From Tetrastigma voinierianum (taxonomy: Eukaryota; Streptophyta; Magnoliopsida; Vitales; Vitaceae), in contig JAEQBH010002182.1 of the NCBI GenBank assembly GCA_016808115.1, positions 434,001 to 498,000 on the forward strand: a stretch of 64,000 nt of DNA, given 5' to 3'. A model generated the notes under the pieces. That model did no database searches. It saw only the letters and a list, made by a program, of their open reading frames with translations, and was not told the origin of the DNA. The position numbers and the translations under genes were made by a program. This document shows positions 32,300 to 44,090 of the stretch, piece by piece; the first letter of the stretch is position 1; each line of letters opens with the position of its first letter.

Positions 32300-34080
32300 T
32301 TGGTGTTTGTTGGTGGGGTTGGTCACTGTCTCTTGCTGTTATGATTTTGTCAGCTGACTAAATAAACAAATTAAGTTGTTTAGTTTTTCATTTGCTTTTT
32401 GTTGATTTGTAACCCGATTTTGGTTTTGGGTTTATGTCTGACTTGAAAGTCTGCGATATGACGACTTTTGTGAAAATAAAATGTTAGGGATCAGTTGTAC
32501 TTTGTAATATCTCTCAAATTGATAGTGAAACTTTCTCCTTTGCCCGTGGTTTTTTCCTAAAATGGTTTCTATGTAAAGATTGTGTTTTTTTTTATTTTGT
32601 ATTTATTTATTGTGTCGTTGATTATAACACTTATGATGGATTTTAAAGTTTTTCCGCTAAATATAGATGAAAATGTATGGACATAGATATACAGTATTCA
32701 ATGGAGAGAGGGATAATAACTATATTATAGCGTCGCTTTTGATAACATTTGTAATGACTCAACTCTTACGTATTGATTGGTTTGGGTTGTGGCCATCGTA
32801 CTGGTTTTGCCTTCTAGATAAGGTCTCGATAGTGTTGAGTTAAAGTACTCCATGTATGAACCTTTACTTTATCTTCTCCAGGCGATGTGGGACAATAAAA
32901 TTCATCTCCTTTAGAGCCCAGTGTCCTGGTTGGCACATTTTCAATGGAGATGATACAATTCAGTAACATTCAACTATTCACTTTATATTGTTTGGTTATG
33001 GGCTATGGCTTCCCACAAACTCTGCTCGATTTTGCTTAACTGTTAGGCGCCATCGTAAACGCCGATAGTGTTGAGTTTGAGTACTCCATATATAGACCTT
33101 TACCTTTCCGTTTCCAAGCGCTATGGGACGCTACATCTACGACACTGGTTGTTCGAGACAAATACACCATGAATCGAATTTTGAAACTTTACTAAATGAA
33201 AAAAGTCAAATATTTGACATTTTGACACTATAATGTATTTTGAATTTATTTTATTAAGAAATAACTACATATTGAAATATGATAAAATCATATACTTTAG
33301 TATCAAATTGAAATTCTCATTATCCTTTCATGCTAAATAAATAAAATCATTTGAATTTTAAAATTTTTTTATGTAAAAACTTATTATCTCAAAAATTATA
33401 TATAAATTAAAAAAAATGATTTATCTTTTAGAAAAAAAATACAAAATACTTAATTCTAGTTAGCATTATTAAGAACAAAATCTCTATTCAACATTAAGTA
33501 AAAAAAAAAAAAACACCACCAAACGTTTAGAACGCTTTATCAATTATTTTTTACATAAAGGGTCTAGGCATAAGTTTCATATATTATGAGCATAAATTTT
33601 CAAATAAAATGTAAGAGGACCTATAAAATAGTTTTCCCTATCATTTTCTTTTTTTGGAGGGTTGCATGATTAAATTAAGGAAAAATTAGTATTAAAATAG
33701 TGAATTTTCTGGTTTTACATTAAATCTTAATTTTTTATAAATTTTGTTTTTTAAATCCAAACCTCTACCATGTCCAAACATGACATGACGAAACGATATC
33801 TTTTTTTATGCTATAACTATAATTAAAATGAATGTTGGAATATAAAAATAAAATTCATAAAAGTTAGATATTTAAAATATATATATATATTTGTTCAAGG
33901 TTTAAATACAAGAGTCATGAAAATTCAGGATTTTAATACTAATTTTCCTTTAAAATAATATTTTTTAATCATTAAGTTTAAACAGTAAATAAAACATTGG
34001 ATCGGGTTCCAAATCGGGTCGCCCATCCACACCCATCGGCCCGAAATCAAAATCCTCTTTAATTTCTATTCGTTTCTTTA
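32300..34080. other. AT-rich intergenic stretch
   Basis: No coding frames. It holds a diverged 66 bp direct repeat (32827-32893 and 33063-33128) with 'cgatagtgttgagtt.aagta' and 'gcgatgtgggac', phrases common in plant repeat DNA. 33180-33980 is over 70 percent A+T with homopolymer runs. A short GC-richer part at 33995-34045 leads into the RPN9 5' region. Confidence 0.5.
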
Positions 34081-34173
34081 GGAAGAAGAAAGAGAGAAAG
34101 AGGTTTTGAGGGATTTAAATAGAGAGAGGAAGGGCGTCACCGAAAGAAATTATCACAGATTCAATCAAACGCC

Positions 34174-34296
34174 ATGGCTGCTCTGCATTACCTTGATTCA
34201 CTCCGCGCGGCTCACCCGGAGCTGGCGGAATGGTACAACTCTCTTGCAGATCTGTACCAGAGGAAGCTCTGGAACCAGCTCACTCTCAACCGTTAA
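34174..34296 (+). pseudogene. RPN9: RPN9 (26S proteasome regulatory subunit) first-exon fragment
   Basis: ATG at 34174 in the context gccATGgct opens a 40-residue frame, starting MAALHYLDSLRAA and continuing HPELAEWYNSLADLYQRKLW, then NQLTL. This matches the conserved N-terminus of plant RPN9 (non-ATPase subunit 13 of the 26S proteasome lid). In the family the text goes on with a K-L-E-Q-F-type sequence; here it breaks after LTL to N, R and TAA. Later exons were not found in 34297-34780. A purine-rich leader (gaagaagaaagagag) precedes it, so promoter and exon 1 may have been copied or left behind when a retroelement inserted. Confidence 0.8.
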
Positions 34297-34780
34297 GCTA
34301 TGATGAACAAATCTTGTTTCATTACCAATCATGTTCAAACCCTAGGAATTGTTCATATGTGGAATAGGCAGGAATCCACCATATGGCGCACAAAATAGTA
34401 TGGTGACACAGCTATATACCAGTATGAGAGATCTCTGGCTTTTTATACCTTCTTTGATAACGTATCAAAACAAGTCAAATATCCAGTATGGCAATAGAGA
34501 TGTCTATATCACTACAGATGTAAAAGGGAAATCTGCAGTACCAATGATCACTCTTTCAGCTCATTAAGGGAAGAAAGATCTCTCACAATTCTGACCCTAA
34601 TTATCTTTAATATTGGAACAGCGATAAGAAAGCAATGGGTCCTGCGATTGAGAAGATGAGCGTGTCGCTGACTAACAGAGAAAAATTAAATCTGAGATCT
34701 ACGTGATAAATACCGAACAACTCCACCAAAGAAAGGTATGTAATCACAAAGCCCTAAATAGTTGATTTCTTTCCCTTCTA
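34297..34780. other. Unassigned sequence after RPN9 exon
   Basis: No family recognised; one 72-codon frame at 34349-34567 shows no motif. It may be RPN9 intron sequence or the outer part of the following Tat element. Confidence 0.3.
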
Positions 34781-35270
34781 TGAGAAAAAGAACTGACTTA
34801 GGCATCGGAGAGGCGGTCGACCCTGTAGAACCATCCTTTGTGCGGGTTGTTCGTCAATCGGGCCCCGAATGGGCGGCCAATGACTCTGATAAGCTCGGCC
34901 CAAGCCCAGATAGAATCGGCACCATCGGTTTAGCACGATCGTAGGAGCAATTGTTCCTTTACAAATAAGGCGATTTCTCAATGGCCCGATGGTATCGGCT
35001 CGAGAGCATGGTAAATTGCATGACCCCCCCGGGGCCGTAAGACCCCGACGGGATGGCGTTGATGACGGACGACTAGGAGACGGCGCTCTTGCATGTGACA
35101 ACGAGATGGGGCGCTACCGTCTATCGTAAAACGTTGCTTAGGAGTTAGCATAACTCACCGGGCAATTACAAACGCCCGCCCGGAGCGCGGCGGGCTGTGA
35201 CCCTTGATATCCCGGAGGAGGAGTGACACCTCGACTCCCAGGGCGGTGACGGAGGAGAAAATGGCGAACC
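34781..35270 (+). other. LTR end and leader of Tat element (probable)
   Basis: GC-rich, with 'ctgacttaggcatcggagag', a phrase I associate with the 3' part of Tat-type LTRs. A clear primer site was not found. Gag begins downstream. Confidence 0.4.
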
Positions 35271-35276
35271 CGAGGC

Positions 35277-38200
35277 ATGATCCCTATATACCCCTCGGAG
35301 ATGGTCGCAATGAGGGAATGCCTGGCAGGAACGACAAAGGCGAGGAGACAACCCCTTATCAATAGGGAAGGGGGAACAATCTTGGGAGCATCGGTTCCCG
35401 GGACATCAGCAAAAACTCATCCACATGTTTGTGAAGAATTCGAGCCCGATTTCCGCCAGACCATAAGTATAGCAAAGCGAATCGTTCACGGCCTAGAGTG
35501 TTGCCTCTCTATAAAGTTCATAATGCCACAGATCGAAGCTTTCGATGGAACGAAAGACCCCGTAGACCACCTCAACACCTACAAGAATCAGATGGAGCTA
35601 CATGGATACCAAGACCCCGTGAGATGCAGAGCCTTTGCCACCATCACGCTTCCCGGGGCTTGGCGCTGCATGGTTTAACAGGGCTCCCGCGTGGCCTCAA
35701 ATCTCATCATCATTAGAGCTCTCCATTGCTTTCGTGTCCCACGGCTTCAATGGGCAGGACGTGTAAGCCAAGCTACCATGCTAGCCCCGTAGCGAGGCCC
35801 CTGAGAACGCACCGGGTCTACGTCGCAGGTTCCCGACTGGAATCATTGAGAGTAGACATCCCGGATGAGAAATTTGCCATCACCACCTTTATCGCAGGGT
35901 CCAAAGACCTAATGTTCTCTATCTCAAAAAACCCTCAGGCAAGTATGGCCCGAGTCTTCTCATGAGAAAAATACCATCAATGAGGCCCTTTATATCCTAA
36001 GCGGGAAGCTCTTCCCGTGCAAAGGAGAAGCGAAACGAGAAAAAGCGGGACCGAAGCCCCAGGAGACAAAGAGACCAAGATAGATCTCTGAAAGACCAAA
36101 GATAGATCTCCAAGAGAAGTGGGGACAGCTTGAGTCCTGACGGCTGCGACATGTGCCACATCAGTTCACCCCAGCGGCCTCGGTGTCTCGAGTCTGTGCA
36201 GTGCGATATGAGAAGTTTATAAGGTGGCCATCTCAGATGAGGACAGACCCGACAAAAAGAGACATAACTAAGTACTGCGAGTTCCACAGAGATCATGGGC
36301 ACCGGACATATGACTATATTCAATTGAAAAACCATCGAATTCCCTAATCAGCGTGGACATTTCCGCCGCTCATTAGCTCACAAAGATCGAACGGGCACCT
36401 CCTCCACAACTTTGTCGGCTAGCCCATTTCGGCGCAGCCCGACCTAGGAGATCAATGTGATCTCGGTCGCGGTGGTGGAGAATTTAGATTCATCCGGAAA
36501 GGCCCACCTACGCGACGTAGTCGAGAGATGCTAGAGGTGCAGGTGGGTGTCCAAGCTCGGTGGATACCACCATAACCTCGAGACTCGACATGGAAAGTTT
36601 GCCAGCATCCACATGACCGTAGTAATAAAGTGTCCCGAGGCTAACAGTTCATAGGGTTCGATTAACTGCTTGGGGCTCAGCCGACATCATCTTCACATTA
36701 GCGTTTGACAAAATGAGCATCGGAAGGGAGAAGCTGGAACCAGTTAAAGCCCACTTACTGGGATTCTCCAGAGAGAGAGTGCTACCCTTGGGGTCGGTAC
36801 AACTGGTACTCATTTTGGGAGACCCACCATGCCAGGCCACAACGACGATAAAATTCCTCATAGTGGATGCCCCATCGGCATACAACATGTTACTGGGCAG
36901 GCCTTCTCCTAATGTCATAAGGGTTTTTCCTTCACTTTATCCTTATGTTTTCAAATTTCCTACGGAGAATGGAATAGGAATGGTTAGAAGAGACCAGTGG
37001 ATAGCCAGGGAGTGCTACATGGCGTTAATGAAACAGAAAGCAGTTGACAACATCCACATGGATGAGCTCGACATGAATGAATTAAACACGACCCTATGCC
37101 CTCGAAGAGTTTGGAACCAATGCGACTTGACGGCCGGCTGACCTCGCTGCATCGGATCCAAGCTAGTCAAAGGGCGTCAAGACCTCCTCATCCGCTTCTT
37201 AAAGCAAAATGTGGAAGTATTAAAACTGGAAACAGAGGACATGGGAGGAATTGACCAGCCGATTATCACTCACAGATGAATGTCATTCCGCCTTTAAACG
37301 CGTCGATCGAAAGAAGAAGTTTTGCGCAGGAAAGGCGAAGGCGTCGATGAAGAATTCGACCGACTCCTCGACCAGTCTATCAGGAAGTAGATTACATTGG
37401 TTGGCTAATGTGGTTCTTATCAAGAAGGCAAACAACAAGTGGCAACTCTGCATTTACTTTACCAATGTTAACCGGGCTTGCCCGAAAGATAGCTTTCCTA
37501 TACGGATGCGACCTCATAATTAGATGTGGCTTCTTGACCACGAGCTCCTTAGCTTCTTGGATGCTTTCTCAGGTTATAATCAGATCAAAATTGACCCCAA
37601 CAACTAAGAGAAGACCTCATTTGTGACCAGATAGAAGTGTACATTACTCAGTGATGCCTTTTGGGTTGAAGAACGCGGGGGCCACCTATCAAAGGTTAGT
37701 AAACGGAATGTTCTAAAACATATTAGACATCTATGGAAGTATGCATAAGCGACATCTTTGGTGAAAGTCATTCAGGCAGTTTGCCGCGCGTGGGCCACCT
37801 AGGCAGATCGTTCCAGGTCTTGAAGGACTATAAGATGAAGTTAAACCCAACCAAGTATGCCTTCGGAGTCTCTGTAAGAAAGTTATTAGGTTTTATAGTC
37901 AACATCCGAGGAATAGAGGCAAATCCAGATAAGATAAAAGCCGTGATTGACATGCGATACCCTCGAACACTAAAGAAATCCGACTACTGACCCAGGAGAA
38001 TAGCGGCCCGAGTCGTTTTGTGTCTAGATCCAGTGACAAGTGTCAGCCCTTCTTTCAAGTTCTAAAAAAGGCCTTCCATTGGGATGCCCTACGAAGAGGT
38101 GTTCTGTGGCCCAAAACTTCGCTCCCCACTTCCACACATTCTAGTAAGCCCTCAGAGAGGAACTCTTTCACGCTCTATTTAGCCATTTCGATTTCTCGAC

Positions 38201-40254
38201 TAGTGCCACCTAGTGCGGAGGCGAGGATAAAAGTCACCAAGCAGCTAGTTCCTTCTTCATGACAAATCTACAAGAGGGGCAAAGGAAAGGTATCGAATAT
38301 GGAAAAGCTAGTTTTAGCATTGGTGACCACTACCAGAAGACTTTGACCATACTTCCAAGCTCATACCATCAAGATTCCGACAAAACACCCATTGAAGCAA
38401 ATACTACATAAACCAGAAACTTCAGGGAGACTAGTAAAATGGGCCATAGAGCTAAGTGAGTTCGACATTAGGTATAAGCCAAGAATAGCGATCCAAGGGC
38501 CAGTGTTGTGAGATTTCATCATGGAATTCACCTCGCGAGCCTACCGAAAGCGACCTTTCGCCTCTGACCTCCCATCTGGGATTTGTTCGTAGATGGAGCT
38601 GCCAATAACAAGGAAGCGGTCTGAGGTTGGTCGACATCGGATGGGATCAACGTGGAATATGCACTGATTAAGGGTTCGAACTCGATAATGGCCGAATTTG
38701 TTTGTCATTGTCGGGCTTAACCTCGCCCACTCCATGGAGGTTGATCAACTAGAGGTATGCAGCGACTCCTAGTTGGTGGTGAAGCAAATAAAAGATTTCC
38801 TACGAAGCGAGGGGTGAAAAAATTATCCTTTACCTCAACAAAGTATGCGAACTGCTCAAAAAATTCGTACGGTTCAGGTTAGACATGTTCTAAGGGCAGA
38901 AAATTCATAGACGGATGCCTTGGAAAAGTTAGCAACTACATCGCAGGAAGACCTGGATAGGCTATTACCAGTCGAGCACCTCCCGGAGCCCTTAATAAAC
39001 ATCAACAGTGAAGAAATTTTCCCAGTGATGATTGCGCCAAGTTGGATGGACCCAGTCCCAAGTTACTTGTTAAAGGGACATTCATAGAGCGACCCAAAGG
39101 GCATCTAAACTAAGAGCAAAATTAAACTAGACTCGCTCTTTTTCTTGGGGGACCCTTTATAAACGGGTTTTCTTGCCTCCTCAAATGAGAAGGAAGATGC
39201 CAACTACGTACTTAGAGAGGTGCACGAAGGCGTCTGTGGCAACCATATCGGAGCTCGGACCTTGGCAGGAAAAACCCTAAAGCGAGGGTGTGTGTACGAT
39301 GCTCAAAGATGCCCGCGAGAGCTAAGTCAAAAATAGAAAAATATGTCGGGGAGACATGCCAAGGATCTCCACCTCCCATTCGAGCCACTAACCTCGATCA
39401 TAAGCCCCTGACCTTTTCAACAGTAGTGTTTAGACATATTGGGGCCCTTACCCGTTGGGAGGGGCTAGTGCAAGTTCACCATTGTAGGGGTGGACTACTT
39501 CACCAAATGGGCAGAGACCGAGTCATTAGCAACAATCACAGAGCAAAAGGTATGCAACTTTGTTTGGCGTTCCATAATATGAAGGTTCGGAATCCCAAAA
39601 GCATTGGTGTACTTATGATAACGAAACGATTCGACGACTGAAATTTAAGAACTTTGCGTGGGCTTTCGGAATCAAAGAATTACACTATTGCCCCAGCTCA
39701 TCCACTTGATCCAACGGACAAGCGAGAATGCTATAAGGACTCTGAAGCGGCATTGAAGACTAAAATTTGGAAAACATAAAGGAAAATGGTTAGAATACCT
39801 CCCGGTACCATAAGGCGTCTGAAGCTCACGCAAGTATGCGACTGAGAAACTGTTAGCCTTGGCATTTGGCACCGGGTAGTAGCTAAGTTGAGGTTGGGCT
39901 CAAGTCACCCTAGGGTCGAGTTCGCAAACCACAGAACCTGATGAGTCTCTCCGCTTAAACCTTGTTCCTCTGGGAGGGTGAGGCGAGCACTAAAACACTT
40001 GAGAGATTCTGAAAACGACCAAGATGCTATGATCGAAAGGTCAGGCCTAACAATTTTAAGCCTGGTGACCTAGTACTCAAAAAACTCTTGCCAACAAGGA
40101 AAGACCCCACTCACGAGAAACTAGGACCCAATTGGGAGGGACCCTATATCATAACACGTATAATCCGACCTGGCAACTATGAGCTTCAAACAGAAGAGGG
40201 AAAGACTTTGCATCACTCTTGGAATGTCGAGCACCTCAACCAATTTTACCCATA
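35277..40254 (+). pseudogene. Tat/Retand-like Ty3/gypsy gag-pol polyprotein
   Basis: Gag: MPQIEAFDGTKDPVDHLNTY (35523-35580), DIPDEKFAITTFIAGSKDLM (35858-35920), and a pre-zinc-finger KYCEFHRDHGHRT (36270-36312). Protease end: MSIGREKLEPVKAHLLGFSR, DAPSAYNMLLGRPS (36713-36910). Reverse transcriptase: HWLANVVLIKKANNKWQLCI (37398-37455), LDAFSGYNQIKIDP (37557-37598), then frameshifted palm, KLNPTKYAFGVSVRKLLGF (37842-37896). RNase H: FVDGAANNKEAV (38585-38620). Integrase: VDYFTKWAETESLATI (39490-39540), tail NYELQTEEGKTLHHSWNVEH, stop near 40254. The order PR-RT-RH-INT and the motifs fit the Tat lineage. About twenty stops or shifts. It is opposite in strand to, and less decayed than, the 15-18 kb relative. 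Confidence 0.85.
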
Positions 40255-41560
40255 AAACCTTAGATTGTATCTATTAATAAAGCGCAACATTTATACTTTC
40301 AATTCAAGTAACAGTTTCTGTGTTCATTTTCGGTCCGCCTACTCTCGTAAATCATAAAGAAAGAACTAAGGAGCTAGGTTTATCATAAATCCACAAGGGC
40401 CATGGAAAGATACATAAAGCATCAAACAAATATACGTGTTTCCAAAAGATGGTACTTTTATTACAGTTATTCAAAAAATTACAATCAACAAAACCGTTCT
40501 GTAAATCTCAGAAAAACACAATCAGAAAAACCATTCCCTACATCTACTTAAGAGGCCCGAAAACCACGAAGAGAAAAGGAAAGCTGGAAAAAGAGAAAAA
40601 ATTGGAGGAGAGATATAGTAGAAGGAACGGGCCTTGAAGCATTCAAAACACGCCGCCCCCTCAGGAACATGTTCACAACGAATCCATCTCTTGGCGGGAT
40701 TGGGAACAACACGAGCTCCTGAATGGCGGGACTGGGAGTGACACAACTCCCCGGCTGGCGGCGGAACAGCGAAACCAAACGTGGCCTATGACCACCAGCG
40801 GACTTTGCGCGAGTGGCAATTAAATCATGAAGCTTGATCATGTCGAACCGGCCCATTTGGTGAAGGCGGGAAGGAACGAGGAATAGCGCATAACATATAC
40901 CCTCCAAGGAAGACAATTATTTATAAAAAATCTTGGACACCTTAGGAAGTCACGCAGTCAGCTTTGATTCTCTATAGACCGACATTAAAACCACGCGCGC
41001 ACTTTCCCAAGGGAGGGTAGACGAAAGAGCACCCAAAAGCTCAGTTCAAAAGAGCCATGGTGGAGCTCAATTTTTAAGAGCCCAGCACCTCAGAAGACCA
41101 CATAGCCTGACCTTAAGAGCCGTGGCAGCTCGGTTCTAAGAGCCATGGAGCTAATTTTAGAGGCAGACTCGAGAAGACCCGCGTAACTGAGCACCGAGGA
41201 GGCCATGGCCCGATATCAAGCGGGCCATGGCTCAATTTGTTCAAGAACCAAGTAGCCAGGGTTAATAAGGAGCCCTAGTAGCTTCGATTCCATAAGAGCC
41301 TAGTAGCTTAGTTTGTTGATAGCCGCGCAACTCGGATGCTCGGCGCCTGACATCTTAGTTAGAGTGAATAACTTGGAAGCCTCGGGCTGACTTAAAAAAA
41401 AAGGTAGTAAAGAAGACGGAAGGTCCAAAGGGTATAAAGGCAAATATCCATAGATCGACAAAAAATCAGGGTCAGCATTACAAAAGTCCAAGGCTCAGAG
41501 CCCGAAGTTAGCGGAATAAGTAGAAATTACAGGGAAAAAACCTAAACGTCTGAAGCAGGA
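40255..41560 (+). other. 3' untranslated region of Tat element with short repeats
   Basis: No plus-strand frame. 41040-41330 holds repeated phrases 'aagagcc.tgg.agctcggtt', 'gccatgg' and 'cctagtagct', a diverged short repeat cluster often present between pol and the 3' LTR of Tat elements. A 122-codon minus-strand frame at 40916-40548 (SLEGICYALFLVPSRLHQMG) shows no domain. Confidence 0.5.
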
Positions 41561-41569
41561 CTCTGAGCA

Positions 41570-42530
41570 GTCTCAGTTACCCAAGCTTCCAAACCATGTA
41601 CATCAGAAGGTGAACTCGAGTAGAGTAGGAAGCCCGGCCTCTGCGGGACCTCGATCTCGGGTTCACGGGAAGAGGAACGAGTTGGGGGCATCTGAAAACT
41701 CCCGCAGTGCAGCCGTCGCCAGTCGGTCTTACGCCTCTCTTAGCGGGAACTTGAGAAGTTGAAGTCAAACACAGGAAAACGTAGCGACCACCTATATTTG
41801 AAAAGCCCGACCACCTAGAGAGGCCCGCAGTCTGGGCCTCGTCTCACCATTTCATTGATCACACCATCCTTCTGAAAGACTAAGGCCTCCTACCATTAAA
41901 GATCTCTGTGAAGCCCATGACATTCCTCAGTAAGGCGCTCCACGGAGCTCACGGCCTCTGAAGCCTCTTGGGCGGCTTCCGGTTTAATGTGATGGCTTTG
42001 ATATGCCGGCTCATCGAGACCACGTGTAGCTCGTCCACTGGCCACATACAGCTGCCATGCCGCGGCTCGCCTCGCAACCCTTAGCTCTCCTAAGCCTTCC
42101 TTTCCTTATCTTTAGCTCGTGCTTTCATGGTCGAGGTGTGCTTCAGGCCAGATTCACGCTTCATGGCATCCTCGGTGAGACACTGCACCTGAGCTTGGAG
42201 GTCGGCCTTCTCGGAGGCCAGGGATGCAACCTTGGCTTTATACGCTTTCACTGCTTTAGTAGAACCCTCAACAAAATGGCCCTCCTACTTGAATTTTCAT
42301 ATAAGTAGCCATACGCCCAGAGAGCGAATAAAATTAATGGATAGTTTAAAACAACGATTGGAACAAACAAATAAAGCGTTAGGACGGGCGGTGGCCATCA
42401 CTAAGTGACAAGGCGAGCCTCCTCACTTGAGACATGGCATCCGCCCTCTTGAGATCAGAATCCCGTAGGATGGACGATACAGCCCCGGCGGTGAGCTCCG
42501 AGTTAGAAAGCAGTGAGTCCTCATCCCCAA
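41570..42530 (-). pseudogene. Antisense ORF remnant in 3' part of Tat element
   Basis: Minus-strand, opposite to gag-pol. Read in shifting frames: SLLSNSELTAGAVSSILRDS, DLKRADAMS (42510-42430), then a frameshifted, Ala/Glu/Lys-rich heptad-like stretch, ESVKAYKAKVASLASEKADL (42260-42200), and later GCTAGVFRCPQLVPLPVNPR (41715-41650). Antisense extra ORFs of unknown function, with coiled-coil character, are known from several Tat-lineage elements (for example Grande of maize). The assignment rests on position, strand and composition. The element is cut at about 42535. Confidence 0.5.
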
Positions 42531-42535
42531 AGTTA

Positions 42536-44090
42536 AAAATTTAATTACAGTATCACAATACTCAATCAAATTTCATATTGCGTATGATTACTGAATATCT
42601 TCATTGCGTACAATTTAAACACATATCAAAACACTATATTTAAACTGAAACCCTACACCGGTTGAGAAACTTCAAATATCATAAATGTAAAAAAAAAAGT
42701 TCTTGTTTACACTCATGTCTCACTTACATGATGATTTTGCTTGTTTGTGAGAGTGATTTTTTTTAAAGCATAAAGAACATTATTTCGATGATCTCGAAGA
42801 ATTATTTGTTCTCAATACATGATAGATAACATTAATATAAGAAACCTACTTCTCCAAGTTGATGTTCAAATGAAGAGATGATGCATAGAAATTTCTATAT
42901 GGAAATGGTTTATGCAAAATGCTAATTCCGCTATAGTGGCAATACCATTTGAAGTTTTTCTAATTGATCACACTAGTGTTTTGATATTTCTAATTCTAAG
43001 ATTTTTGAATCATTATCAATTATGAGAGAATACATCTATCTATTATGAGAGAACCATTTTTATCGAACATAATCCAAAAATAAAGTCTAGCCCAAAGGGC
43101 CAAACCCCCCTCATTTATCTCCTCATCGATATGTGAATATATTTGATTTTTTGTAGAAAAAATTTGATTTGATAAACATAAACTAATATTTTGGAATATC
43201 AGCTTTTTAATTATTTTAAATTATATTATCCTTTTATTTTATATTATTCTTTTAAAATTGTTTTTCAAATTTATCTTATTAATCTTTTTTTAAAGAATTA
43301 TCCTCACTTTAATTTTATTCATTTTATATTTATCTTTATCGTCTTATTTAAAAAAATATTTTTATTGTAAAATATTAAAAATACAAACTTATTTAAAAAT
43401 TAAATACTTTATATATTATTAGGGAATTATGTTAAAGTGCACTCTATTGCACCAATAAGAATGAATAGAACCCAAAATAATATATATTACCTTGAAATGC
43501 ACTATATCCATGAAATTAATAAAAACATGCACTTTTTGAGTAACTTTTGGTTAAACCCTAAATTATTTCATTATACTTCCAACAATTAAAAATGACAGTA
43601 CTAATAAAAATAATTTTTGATTTCAAAAGAATAAAAATGTCTTTCAAAAAAATAAATTTTTATACATTTTCTTAATTTTTCTTCTGTTAAGCAAGGGAAA
43701 ATGAATCTTTTTTTTTTCCTTAGAATTTTCTATGAATAACAAAACAAGGAAAATTTTATATTTTCCTTTCCTTGTCTTTTTCTTTCCTTACCCTTTTTCT
43801 TTTCAATTTTCCCCGTCGTTTTTCGTGTTCCATACATAGTCTTTATATCCTCATATTAGTTAACTAATTGAAACCATTTTGTATAGGTCAAATATGCATG
43901 TTTCCACTATTCTCGTGATATGTTATTACAATGGAAAAATGGAACTAGAACATATGTAGTATGTCGAGAACAAAGTCATCATTATGCCTTTGGAATAAAA
44001 TTGCATTTTGACGGATAATAAAGCAACGGGATAAGATCGTTCGTTCCGTTTACATCATCGGGAACGATTCTCCAACATTGTTGTGTCAGA
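42536..44090. other. AT-rich non-coding stretch
   Basis: About 43130-43700 is over 75 percent A+T. No frames, terminal repeats or conserved motifs seen. No 3' LTR for the preceding Tat element was found here. Confidence 0.45.

Noticed and set aside
35138..35362. Minus-strand frames over the start of Tat gag
   Set aside because: Shadows of the plus-strand gag and leader in GC-rich sequence.
40548..40916. 122-codon minus-strand frame after Tat pol
   Set aside because: No domain or motif; separated from the better antisense ORF region at 41570-42530 and probably a chance frame.
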